Below are positions 49,663 to 57,756 of a stretch of 64,000 nucleotides of DNA, piece by piece. The stretch comes from JAFGJU01 sp964570935. GTDB taxonomy: Bacteria > Eisenbacteria > RBG-16-71-46 > JAFGJU01. The stretch spans positions 1 through 64,000 of the forward strand of contig CAZMZP010000077.1 in assembly GCA_964570935.1 (NCBI GenBank). Reading direction: 5' to 3'. Made by a program: the position numbers and the translations under genes. The notes beneath the pieces were generated by a model. It made no database searches and was not told the DNA's origin. It saw nothing but the letters and a program-made list of their open reading frames with translations. Numbering within the stretch: the stretch's first letter is position 1; each line of letters starts with the position of its first letter.

Positions 49663-52626
49663 TTATCTGAGAAGGACCATTTTCCGGGCGGCGGACTCCC
49701 GCTCGCTCTCAAGTACGTAACTGTATACACCCGAGGCAACTAGCCTGCCCGACGTGTCCCTTCCGTCCCAGGACGCGGTGTGTCCGCCCGCGGCGAGCGG
49801 ACCGTCAACCAGCGTCCTAACCAGCCGGCCCGAGACGTCGAACACTCTCAGGGACGCGCTGCCGGCGCGGTCAAGGGTAAACACGATGCTGGTCAGCGGG
49901 TTGAAGGGGTTGGGATAGTTCTGGCGGAGGCCGAACCCGGCGACCGACGGCGTTCCGCCCACGCCGATGGGGGCCGGAATTCTGAACAGGCCGTCGCTCA
50001 CGTCCTCTGTCCAGTTGAGCCAGCTGTCGAAAGCCACGACCTTGATGACACAGCTGTCCGACGGGGTCTCAGGAATCTGCCACGTGTAAGTGGAGTCGTT
50101 CTCCTCGCGGACCGCGAGCGTTTCAGGGAAGCTCACCCCTCCGTCGCCCGAGAACAGGATGCTGACCGAGTCCACGTGCACGTTGTCGGACGCGACCCAG
50201 GTGATTTCGTGCTGAGTCCCCGAAACCCATTCCTCCCCTCCGTCCGGGCTGGTCACTTCGACTGCCGGCGGCTGGTAATCCTGCGGCAGCATCAGCCACT
50301 CCAGCACCTTGTCCATGACCACCGCGCGGTTGTTCGGAGCCGTGCCGTCGGCTACGGCCTCGAACGGGAAGGCAAAGAACACAACCTTGTAAGGCGCCGT
50401 TCCCACCGCCGGAAAACGCAGCGCCCCCGGATAGGCGGTGTTGTTGAGGAACACCGTCGCGGAGCGGCCGTCGGGAGTGATGTCATCGGAATAGTTCATC
50501 AGCGGATACACGTAGCTCGTGCCGAGGCTCATCCCGTTGCTTATGGGGTCTCCTGCCACGCCCGTCTCGATGCTGCTGGAGGTCTCGCCCGTGAAGGCGG
50601 TCACGTGAAGCATGTCCTGCGCGAAATCCTCGAACCTCTCGAGCAGGTAGTCCTGAGACGACAGGAACAGATTCCCGCCCCGGTTCAGGTATGAGGTCAG
50701 GTTCCTCTCGTCCAGGCCGGTGAGGGTGAGGTCGCGCTCGAGTGACGTGAACCAGACGACCACTTCTCTCTTGGTGAGGTCGCTCAGAGCCGGCGACCCT
50801 TTGGTCTTCACGTTCCAGTAATAGTAGCCGTACCCGCCGGCAGTGAGCGCGTTCTGGTAGTACGTTTCATACGTGTAGCCGTTGTCGTCGTCAACCAGAA
50901 GAACGGGTTCCAGGCCGATCTGTATGTCGAAGCTGGACGTTGTGTCGTACCCGGAGCCCACGATGTTCAAGGTGAAGGTCGCCACGTGGGCGTTGGGTGT
51001 ACCCGGAGAGGCGCTGAACGCGTACGCCGTCGCACCAGTGGAGGTCTGGTCAAGAACCATGTTGGAGAAGATGGAGTAGTTGCCCGTTATGGTTATGTAC
51101 GGGTCAGCCGTCGTGAGAGTGGCCGAGACGCCAGTGACCGGAAGCCCCCAGTTCTTCAGAGTGAGCGGCATCGTGATGCTCTCGCCCGGGTCCGCCATCC
51201 CGTTACCGTTGCCGGTCGGGTCCTGGATGACGTGCGAGGAGTACTTGACTATGGGCCCGCTCAGCCAGCCGACGTGACCCGGAGTGTACGCGCAGAGGGC
51301 ATCATCGCTGCCTCTCATCATGCACGCCACGGCCTGCGGGTTACAGAACTCGCAGTTGCCGTTGTTGATGCCGTGGCTGCAGAGACCGCAGCTGGTGCAT
51401 CCGCCGTAGCCGGCCACGTAGTACTCGTCGCAGGCGCGGAAGATGTGCCCGGTCTCATGAGAATAGACCGTGTTGAACGGCCAGCTGAAGGACCTGTAAA
51501 GGAGGTTCGAATACGGGCCTCCGAAATACGCCCATGCGGAGTATCCGTCCGTGAAGGCCGTCCCGGCGGGCGGCGGGTTGTACTCAATGAAGCTCGAGAA
51601 CGCCCAGTTGGTGCCGTAGTTCGTCTTCGCCCAGGTGTTGTAGGCGGTGACGCGGTCGTAGTGAGAGCCGGACGAATATCCGAAGCTGGCCATGATCTCC
51701 GCCACCCAGTTGGGCGTGTCGGAGGAAGCGTGCAGTATGGGTTCGTAGCCGGTCTGGCAGCGGACGTCGGTGCCGGGAAAGTAGTACACGGTGAAGGACA
51801 CCGTCTTGCCGTAGGTGGCGGCCTTGTTGACCCACCACGTGAGTCCCGATATGGCGCTGCTCACGGTGTTGTTGAGCTGTGTCGTGCCCCATGTGTAGGT
51901 GTTGGGGTCCATCGAGCCGTCGCTCTCCACGAAGAAGAGTGTTACGGTGACCGTGCCGACCATGTTGTCGCTGTTCCCGAGCACCCCGAACACGCTCGGG
52001 TCGCCCGAAAGCCGCTCGGCCTCGGCGGTCGCGTCGTACCCGACCGACTTGAGGTTCTCGAGATAGGCGTCCAGGTCGAGCTGCGGCGGCTCGAACGAGT
52101 CGTTGATGAGGGGCTCGCGCTCGAGCGGCTCGCCCGACGGAGAGAAGAGAGATTCATCGCGCTGCCTGAGCAGTTCCTGTCTCCAGCTGCCCGAGGCGAC
52201 GGAGTTGAAGAACAGCGCCGCCGTGGCGTTTGTCTCGTCTCGACCGCGAAGCCTCTCGACGACTGCCTCGGCCACGGGGACCCTGTAAACGCCTTCCACG
52301 CCCGGAATGGACAGCACTTCTGCCTCCAGTTCCGCCGGCACCCAGCCCAGGACCACACCGGGCGGAACCGCCACGGCCACCCTCGCGCCGGCCGCCTGAA
52401 TCGCGTCACGGACAGACGCGAAGGCGCGGACATCCTCAGTCGAGAGGAGCACCAGCGTGTACCCGTCTGTCCAGCCGAACATACCGACCTCGGAATCAGC
52501 CGCTGGCCGGGCTTCGGACTCGTTGGCTGCGACGGGCGCGGAAACAACAGCGAGGGAAAGCAAAAAGACAAGACCCGCTGCCGCGAAGCCGCGTGCACGG
52601 GAAAGGGGTGCGGACGCACTGCGCAC
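49663..52626 (-). CDS. Large secreted HExxH metallopeptidase-like protein with FlgD-like C-terminal domain
   Basis: About 987 residues. A basic N-terminus and hydrophobic core (GFAAAGLVFLLSLAVVSAPVAA) form a signal peptide. The middle carries a zinc-protease-like HETGHIFRACDEYY (about 390-403) followed by a cysteine-rich loop (GGCTSCGLCSHGINNGNC), then a repeat-like beta region, a Rossmann-like stretch (PVLLVDDDNGYTYE) and an Ig-like part (VTSPDGGEEWVSGTQHEITW). The last 85 residues (QNYPNPFNPLTSIVFTL to RKMVLLR) are a FlgD-like/type IX-like tail. The start was set at GTG 52626 because AGGAGG lies six bases upstream; ATG 52668 would sit at the transcription start itself. Protease activity is inferred. 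Confidence 0.88.
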   Translation of the reverse strand: MRSASAPLSRARGFAAAGLVFLLSLAVVSAPVAANESEARPAADSEVGMFGWTDGYTLVLLSTEDVRAFASVRDAIQAAGARVAVAVPPGVVLGWVPAELEAEVLSIPGVEGVYRVPVAEAVVERLRGRDETNATAALFFNSVASGSWRQELLRQRDESLFSPSGEPLEREPLINDSFEPPQLDLDAYLENLKSVGYDATAEAERLSGDPSVFGVLGNSDNMVGTVTVTLFFVESDGSMDPNTYTWGTTQLNNTVSSAISGLTWWVNKAATYGKTVSFTVYYFPGTDVRCQTGYEPILHASSDTPNWVAEIMASFGYSSGSHYDRVTAYNTWAKTNYGTNWAFSSFIEYNPPPAGTAFTDGYSAWAYFGGPYSNLLYRSFSWPFNTVYSHETGHIFRACDEYYVAGYGGCTSCGLCSHGINNGNCEFCNPQAVACMMRGSDDALCAYTPGHVGWLSGPIVKYSSHVIQDPTGNGNGMADPGESITMPLTLKNWGLPVTGVSATLTTADPYITITGNYSIFSNMVLDQTSTGATAYAFSASPGTPNAHVATFTLNIVGSGYDTTSSFDIQIGLEPVLLVDDDNGYTYETYYQNALTAGGYGYYYWNVKTKGSPALSDLTKREVVVWFTSLERDLTLTGLDERNLTSYLNRGGNLFLSSQDYLLERFEDFAQDMLHVTAFTGETSSSIETGVAGDPISNGMSLGTSYVYPLMNYSDDITPDGRSATVFLNNTAYPGALRFPAVGTAPYKVVFFAFPFEAVADGTAPNNRAVVMDKVLEWLMLPQDYQPPAVEVTSPDGGEEWVSGTQHEITWVASDNVHVDSVSILFSGDGGVSFPETLAVREENDSTYTWQIPETPSDSCVIKVVAFDSWLNWTEDVSDGLFRIPAPIGVGGTPSVAGFGLRQNYPNPFNPLTSIVFTLDRAGSASLRVFDVSGRLVRTLVDGPLAAGGHTASWDGRDTSGRLVASGVYSYVLESERESAARKMVLLR

Positions 52627-52670
52627 GATATACCTCCTGAAGATGGATCGCATGTCGTAACTTTGCATAG

Positions 52671-52679
52671 ATTATACCA
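52671..52679 (-). promoter_or_regulatory. Extended -10 promoter of the HExxH protein gene
   Basis: On the minus strand TGG followed by a perfect TATAAT (52676..52671). There is no good -35 (GGAAAA at 17 bases), so recognition likely relies on the extended -10. Transcription starts near 52664, 38 bases before GTG 52626. Confidence 0.65.
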
Positions 52680-52726
52680 CTTCGGGGGGGTCGTTTTCCA
52701 GAGTCTGGTGGGGATATAGAGGGGGC

Positions 52727-52980
52727 GTCCCGGCGCCAAGGCCGCGCGGCGCCAAGGCGGCGCCAGGTTAGGGCGGCACCGCGGCCGCGCGAGGTTAGGG
52801 TGGCACGGCCTCCGCGCGGGGTTAGGGTGGCAGGGCCTCCGCGCGAGGCTGCCGGGGCACGGAGTCACTGGGGCACGGCCTCCGCGCGAGGCTACCGGGG
52901 CATGGAGTTACCGTGGCACGGCGCCCGCGCAGGCTTCCGGGGCACGGAGTCACTGGGGCACGGCGCCCGCGCAGGCTTCC
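52727..52980. repeat. Nested GC-rich tandem repeat array
   Basis: After a GGCGCCAAGG duplication (from about 52737), three 27-bp units begin at 52766, 52793 and 52820 (GGTTAGGGTGGCACGGCCTC and similar). They are followed by three 42-43-bp units beginning at 52847, 52890 and 52932 (GGCTxCCGGGGCAxGGAGT...). The longer unit looks like the shorter one with about 15 bases inserted. The array fills the gap between two genes and supplies the last codons and stop (52950) of the GT39-type gene. No promoter or gene was seen in it. Confidence 0.9.
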
Positions 52981-55049
52981 ATCTCCACTTCGGGGAAGAG
53001 CACCGACTTCAGCTTCTCCGGGCTGAAAACGAAGATGCTGAACCCGACCCTGGCGTCCTCGCGGCCCTGGATCTTCTTGAGCCACGGCGCGTATTTCAGC
53101 AGGGACGCGTAGCTCGTCACGCTCATGGCCCACTTCTCGCCGAAATACTGCAGGGAGGTTTCAGAGTCCTGGAGGTTCTGGAAATCCGCCAGAGTCAGCG
53201 GCGCGTAGTTAAGGCCGTAGTACGCCGGGTCGGCCGTGCCGAAGTAGAGGAGTCTCAGCGACTCTACGTGGTTGCGCTCCGCATAGTCCCGCAGGCGCTT
53301 CAGGTCTTGTCCCCAGTCCAGGTTCGAGTCCACCAGCCAGTTCACTCCACCCTTTGGCCCTCCTGCCAGCTCGTTGAAATACGCGAGGTGGTGCGGGCTC
53401 ACCACCGCGCTCTCGAGGCAGAACCAGGCCAGCAGCAGCAGAGAGAGCAGGAACCTGGGCTTTAGCCAGTCCCGCGCGTGCGAGGTCTCGTCGGGACTAG
53501 AAACGCCCTGGCTCTCAACACCCGCGTGCTCGGGAGCGGGTTCGGGAGCGGACTCAGAAGCGGGCCTCGAGTCTTGCCGCGCCACAACGCTGCCCAGCAG
53601 GACGTAGAAGAACGGCAGAATGAAGAGCAGGTGCCTGAAGCCGATGTTGAGACGCACGAACGCCATGCTCCAGAGGAGTGTCACGACCGGGATGCAGATG
53701 AGGACTAGTTCCGCCGAAGACAGCGGACGACGACGTCTCACTCCCAGATACACGGCGAGTCCCATCAGCAGGAACAACGGCAAGGGTTCCTTGACGAGAA
53801 GCGTGATCGGAAAGTAGTACCACCATCCTCCCAGTTTCCATTCGCCGCGGAGATAGGCCAGGTGCCCGCGCTTGAAGTGGAAGTGGTTGAACAAAGTCCC
53901 GACGACGTAGCGTGGAAGCGGCACGGTCGCGGCCAGGCTTTGGGCCATCGCGCTCAGTCTGGGATTGCCGAATACGAACACGCCTCCCTCTCCGAACTTA
54001 GCTATCTTGCCCTGGACCGCGGGGTAGTCGAGCACGGGCTTCATCGTCAGACCTGAGCTCATCAGAGCGATGAGACCGCCTACGACGAGTATCACGACGC
54101 AGTAGCCGAGCAGCAGCTTCAGCTTCCGCGCATCGCGGCCGGTCCAGACCCTTCCGCGGTCCGACGGGGTGGCTCCGCCGGACGAGGCGGCGCGACCCGA
54201 CGGGAAAGCGCCATCCGACGGAGCGGCGTGGCTCCGCTTCCTGAGGCCCCAGACAACGGCGATCAGCAGGAATGAGATCACGAATATCAGACCGGAGTAT
54301 TTCGACGACAGCCCGAGTCCCAGGAAGAGCGCAGAAAGGAGCGCGATCCTGCGGCCCGGCGCCTCCAGCAGCCGCCAGAAGTAGTAGGCAGAAATGAACG
54401 AGAACGAGGCCAGCGCCATCTCCGTCGTCGCCAGCCTGCCGTGGGCCAGGATGTCGGGCGAAAAGGCGTACAGCACCAGGGAGAACCAGGCTGCCCTCGG
54501 ACCGTAGAGCTCCCTGGACCACTTGAACACGAAGAAACCCAGCAGGAGGCACAGAAGCACGGACGGAAACCTGGCCCAGAACAGAATCGAGTCGGCGTCG
54601 TTGCCCGAATGAAACATGAACTCCCTGGCGAACGTCCAGTCGTCCGCCTTGCGCCAGCTCTCCGTGTCGAGGTTTAGGTTCGGCCGGATGGCCAGCAGCG
54701 GCAGGGCCATCAGGACTCTGGCCAGCGGGGGCTGCGCCAGGCTCATCCTGAAGTCTCCCGTCGTCAGGTACGAATACCCGCAGGCTATGTGGTTGGACTC
54801 GTCGTACGTGGGCGAGTCCTTCTGCATGATGAGCACGGACTGGAAGAAGACCAGGGCAAGCACCGCGAAGAGCAGCGGATTGAAGCGACGCGTGACCGCG
54901 CCGGGCGCCGCGGGAGGCCGGGACAGAAGCATGCGCGCCAGCGGCCACAGGATCACGAGCACACACGCGGCGACAACGCCGAACACCCAGGCGAGCTCGC
55001 CCGGAGTGAAGGCCAGCAGTTTCGCGAAGAAGAGTGAGCTAGTCGGCAC
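52950..55049 (-). CDS. GT39/ArnT-like membrane glycosyltransferase
   Basis: A 699-residue polytopic membrane protein with about 11 helices and large loops. The N-terminal region has the acidic first-loop motif typical of GT-C enzymes, SPTYDESNHIACGYSYL, with DE as the expected catalytic/metal residues, then AQPPLARVLMALPLL. Such proteins (PMT/ArnT/GT83 type) transfer a sugar from a polyprenyl-phosphate donor outside the inner membrane. Two low-complexity Ser/Pro/Glu-rich insertions (about 280-300 and 510-545) lie in loops. The C-terminal soluble domain contains GGVNWLVDSNLDWGQDLKRL. GTG start, overlapping the GT9 gene stop by 11 bases. The final ten codons derive from a tandem repeat. Confidence 0.86.
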   Translation of the reverse strand: MPTSSLFFAKLLAFTPGELAWVFGVVAACVLVILWPLARMLLSRPPAAPGAVTRRFNPLLFAVLALVFFQSVLIMQKDSPTYDESNHIACGYSYLTTGDFRMSLAQPPLARVLMALPLLAIRPNLNLDTESWRKADDWTFAREFMFHSGNDADSILFWARFPSVLLCLLLGFFVFKWSRELYGPRAAWFSLVLYAFSPDILAHGRLATTEMALASFSFISAYYFWRLLEAPGRRIALLSALFLGLGLSSKYSGLIFVISFLLIAVVWGLRKRSHAAPSDGAFPSGRAASSGGATPSDRGRVWTGRDARKLKLLLGYCVVILVVGGLIALMSSGLTMKPVLDYPAVQGKIAKFGEGGVFVFGNPRLSAMAQSLAATVPLPRYVVGTLFNHFHFKRGHLAYLRGEWKLGGWWYYFPITLLVKEPLPLFLLMGLAVYLGVRRRRPLSSAELVLICIPVVTLLWSMAFVRLNIGFRHLLFILPFFYVLLGSVVARQDSRPASESAPEPAPEHAGVESQGVSSPDETSHARDWLKPRFLLSLLLLAWFCLESAVVSPHHLAYFNELAGGPKGGVNWLVDSNLDWGQDLKRLRDYAERNHVESLRLLYFGTADPAYYGLNYAPLTLADFQNLQDSETSLQYFGEKWAMSVTSYASLLKYAPWLKKIQGREDARVGFSIFVFSPEKLKSVLFPEVEMEACAGAVPQ

Positions 55050-56166
55050 GGGCCGCTCCTTTCGACGAGAGCATTTCGACGGCAGCGGCGACGATTTCTT
55101 TCTGGTCGAGCCGCAGGAGGTCCGCCCCGGGCGCGCGCAGAGTCCTCACGCACGCGCTGAGGGGCGCCCAGCCCGTGGGGTCGGTCGGCCCGAACAGGGC
55201 CAGCGTCGGGCAGCCCACTGCCGCGGCCACGTGAAGCACACCGGTGTCGTTGCACACGAGGAGGTCCAGCCGTTTCATCACCGCCGCCACTCTGCCGATC
55301 GTCTCTCCAGTCAGCAGGACCGGCCGGAACTCGAGTTCCTTCATCAGTTCGTTCAGCACTTCGGCGTCCGAGGGCCCGGCCATTACCAGGACTCTCGAGC
55401 CGTCACGAGCGTTCAGGGCTCGAGCCAGCTCCGCGAACCGGGCGGCGGGCCACCTGTTCTTCTTCTTCCCCGCCCCGGGATGAATCGCGATGAGGGCGGA
55501 CGGATTGCCTTCCGCGGCTTGCAGGCCCGACGTGAATTCGCGCGCGAACTTCTCGTCGTCCTCGCTGGGAACCATTACGGGAGACAAGTCCCGCGTTGTG
55601 ATCTTGAAGTGTTCCAGCAGACCGAGGCCCAGCCTAGTCTGGTGCACCGTAGCATCGTGTATCGGAATCGCGAAATGGAAGGCGCCGTCCACGAACCCCA
55701 GGCCGAAGCTCTCTCCGCTGTAAGTCACCCTGAACCTGGCACCACTCACAATGCACAGGATGGCACTCGTCACGGAAAGCGAAACGGTCGAGAGTGCGAC
55801 GGCCACGTCAAAGCGGCCCTTTCTCAGTGTCGAGACGAACCGGAATAGCTCCAGCGGCCTGGCCTTGAACGTCTTCTTGCTGTAGACCAGGACCTCGTCA
55901 ACGTGCGGGTTGCGGCGCACGACGGCTTCGTTCTCGTCGCTGGCCACGAGCGTTATCCGACTTCCCGGCAGGCACTCCCGCAGAGCCCTCAGGCACGGCG
56001 TCGCCAGCAGCATGTCGCCCATCTGGTTCTGCTGCCTGACGACGAGCACGCGCGGCGCGGGGCCGACGGCCCGGAAGGGATTCCCTTTGAACTGCCTCGC
56101 CTTCACCGGCCTGAACAGCAAGGAGGCAAGGGCCAGCCTTATTCTTCTTCCTGCTTTCTCAGCCAA
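55039..56166 (-). CDS. Glycosyltransferase family 9 (heptosyltransferase-like)
   Basis: A GT-B enzyme of the ADP-heptose:LPS heptosyltransferase family. The N-terminal half starts VLVVRQQNQMGDMLLATPCLRAL with the conserved GD, then ITLVASDENEAVV. The C-terminal half holds IAIHPGAGKKKNRWPAARFAELA and LLVCNDTGVLHVAAAVGCPTLALFGPTDP, the donor-binding signature. The start is uncertain. ATG 56277 gives 412 residues, but a likely promoter places transcription start near 56261, so I prefer TTG 56166, which has AGAGG just upstream and removes an Arg/Pro-rich stretch. It is co-transcribed with the GT39-type gene and probably builds lipopolysaccharide core or a similar glycan. Confidence 0.88.
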   Translation of the reverse strand: MAEKAGRRIRLALASLLFRPVKARQFKGNPFRAVGPAPRVLVVRQQNQMGDMLLATPCLRALRECLPGSRITLVASDENEAVVRRNPHVDEVLVYSKKTFKARPLELFRFVSTLRKGRFDVAVALSTVSLSVTSAILCIVSGARFRVTYSGESFGLGFVDGAFHFAIPIHDATVHQTRLGLGLLEHFKITTRDLSPVMVPSEDDEKFAREFTSGLQAAEGNPSALIAIHPGAGKKKNRWPAARFAELARALNARDGSRVLVMAGPSDAEVLNELMKELEFRPVLLTGETIGRVAAVMKRLDLLVCNDTGVLHVAAAVGCPTLALFGPTDPTGWAPLSACVRTLRAPGADLLRLDQKEIVAAAVEMLSSKGAARAD

Positions 56167-56267
56167 GGCGCCTCTGTAAGGGGCTGCTGCCCCGGTTGTC
56201 CCGCGTTCAATCGCTCTGACTGGCCGGGTCCGCGCAAGACTGGCGGGCCGCGGCCGCGCACATCTAC

Positions 56268-56296
56268 CAGTTAGCATGATTGTGAGGAATCGTCAA
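56268..56296 (-). promoter_or_regulatory. Possible promoter of the GT9 gene
   Basis: On the minus strand TTGACG (56296..56291), 17 bases, TAACTG (56273..56268) preceded by TGC. The -35 is good and the -10 poor. If used, transcription starts near 56261, inside the longest possible reading frame. Confidence 0.4.
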
Positions 56297-56345
56297 GCAA
56301 CGCGGGCGCGTTGGGCGGCGCGGGCCTCGTTTTCCACAACTCCAC

Positions 56346-56374
56346 TCGACAGTGCTCGGGCCAAATGCTATTCT
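56346..56374 (+). promoter_or_regulatory. Promoter giving a nearly leaderless transcript
   Basis: TCGACA (56346-56351), 17 bases, TATTCT (56369-56374) preceded by TGC (extended -10). The predicted start near 56381 is only about two bases before ATG 56383, and there is no ribosome-binding site. Confidence 0.65.
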
Positions 56375-56382
56375 GCAGTCCC

Positions 56383-57756
56383 ATGGACCTATTCGGTGTG
56401 CTCGCAAGAAAAGCCCTGTATCCGGCGTTTGTGGCCCTCAAGCGCGAGACGCATCTCTGTCACCTGAGGGAGATGGAGCGGACCCAGTATCTCCCCAAGG
56501 ACAGACTCGAGACCCTCCAGTTCGAGAGACTGCGCCGTATCCTGGACCACGCAGCGGCACACTGTCCGTTTTACGCGAGGCGCTTCGCGGAGTACGGCGT
56601 GGGGCCGTCGTCGCTCAAGGAGCCCGGCGACATCCGGAAGTTTCCCGTCCTCAGGAAAAAGGACATACAGGCGAGCGGCCCCGACATGCTGGCGTCCAAC
56701 GTGCCCCGCTCGCACCTGGTGGAGAACCGCACTGGCGGCTCGACCGGGAAGCCCCTCCACTTCTACGTCGACCTGGAGCGCATGGAGAGCAGGAAGGCCG
56801 CTACAATACGGCACAACCGCTGGGCCGGATACGACATCGCGGACAGGGCTGGGATAATCTGGGGGTCCACTCGCGACCTTGCGGCGGTGTTCGAGGGCAG
56901 GCTCCCGCTCCGTAGCGCGGTGTTCGAACGCTCACTCGTCCTGGACGCCTCGTGCCTGTCCCGGCAGAGCATGCACGATTTCGCGGACAGACTGGTCGGG
57001 TACAAGCCAAGGGTCATCCTGGCCTACGCGCATTCGGCCTACCTGTTCGCGTCCGTCCTCGAGGCGAGCAGTCTGAGAAGAATCTCCCCCCACTCAGTCA
57101 TAACCACCGCTGAGATGCTGTACCCGCACCAGCGGGAAAAGATAGAGAGAGTCTTCGGCTGCGGGGTGTTCGACAGATACGGCTCGCGCGAGACGAGCGT
57201 CATAGCCAGCGAGTGCGACTCTCACTCCGGGCTCCACATAAACGCCGAGTGTCTGCTCCTGGAGACGTTGGACGACGGAGAACCCGCCGCTCGGGGCGAA
57301 CCCGGAGAAATCATAATCACGGACCTTCTCAACTTCGGCATGCCGTTCATCAGGTATGCGATAGAGGATTGGGCCACGCTGTCGCCCGACGCCTGCCCAT
57401 GCGGCAGGACGCTTCCGCTCCTGAGCGCGCTGCAGGGGCGCACTACCGACTTCATCAGGACTCCGGAGGGAAAGTTCGTGTCCGGGGCAGCCCTCACAAT
57501 AAAGCTGATAGCCGACATACCCGGGATCGCCCAGGCCCAGCTCGTTCAGGATTCGCTGGAGTCGGTGAGGTTCCGAATCGTGAGGGGACCCGGTTTCACG
57601 AAAGCCTCCGAGGAGCTGCTCCTGCGGAAGGCGCGCGAGCTTATGGGAACTTCAATTCAGATCTCGACGGAGTTCTGCGAGAACATCCCGAGCGAACCCT
57701 CGGGAAAGTTCAGGTTCTCGGTATCCAGGGTGTGCGAGATTGAAAAGACGTCGTGA
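56383..57756 (+). CDS. PaaK/CapK-like adenylate-forming protein (first copy)
   Basis: A 457-residue protein of the phenylacetate-CoA ligase-like family, whose CapK members occur in polysaccharide clusters. Visible motifs are LVENRTGGSTGKPLHFYVD (phosphate-binding loop), VITTAEMLYPHQREKIERVFG, VFDRYGSRETSVIASEC (Y-G-x-x-E adenylate motif) and FGMPFIRYAIEDWA. The cysteine pair PDACPCGRTLP is typical of the family. The start ATG 56383 has no ribosome-binding site, and the promoter suggests a leaderless mRNA. The stop overlaps the second copy start by 17 bases. The substrate is unknown; acyl transfer onto a surface glycan is possible. Confidence 0.87.
   Translation: MDLFGVLARKALYPAFVALKRETHLCHLREMERTQYLPKDRLETLQFERLRRILDHAAAHCPFYARRFAEYGVGPSSLKEPGDIRKFPVLRKKDIQASGPDMLASNVPRSHLVENRTGGSTGKPLHFYVDLERMESRKAATIRHNRWAGYDIADRAGIIWGSTRDLAAVFEGRLPLRSAVFERSLVLDASCLSRQSMHDFADRLVGYKPRVILAYAHSAYLFASVLEASSLRRISPHSVITTAEMLYPHQREKIERVFGCGVFDRYGSRETSVIASECDSHSGLHINAECLLLETLDDGEPAARGEPGEIIITDLLNFGMPFIRYAIEDWATLSPDACPCGRTLPLLSALQGRTTDFIRTPEGKFVSGAALTIKLIADIPGIAQAQLVQDSLESVRFRIVRGPGFTKASEELLLRKARELMGTSIQISTEFCENIPSEPSGKFRFSVSRVCEIEKTS

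Noticed and set aside
50986..52719. A 577-codon open frame opposite the HExxH protein
   Set aside because: Same shadow pattern; it runs through the promoter and ribosome-binding site of the real gene.
52766..52973. CRISPR array
   Set aside because: Units are directly adjacent without unique spacers and there are no cas genes; it is a tandem repeat.
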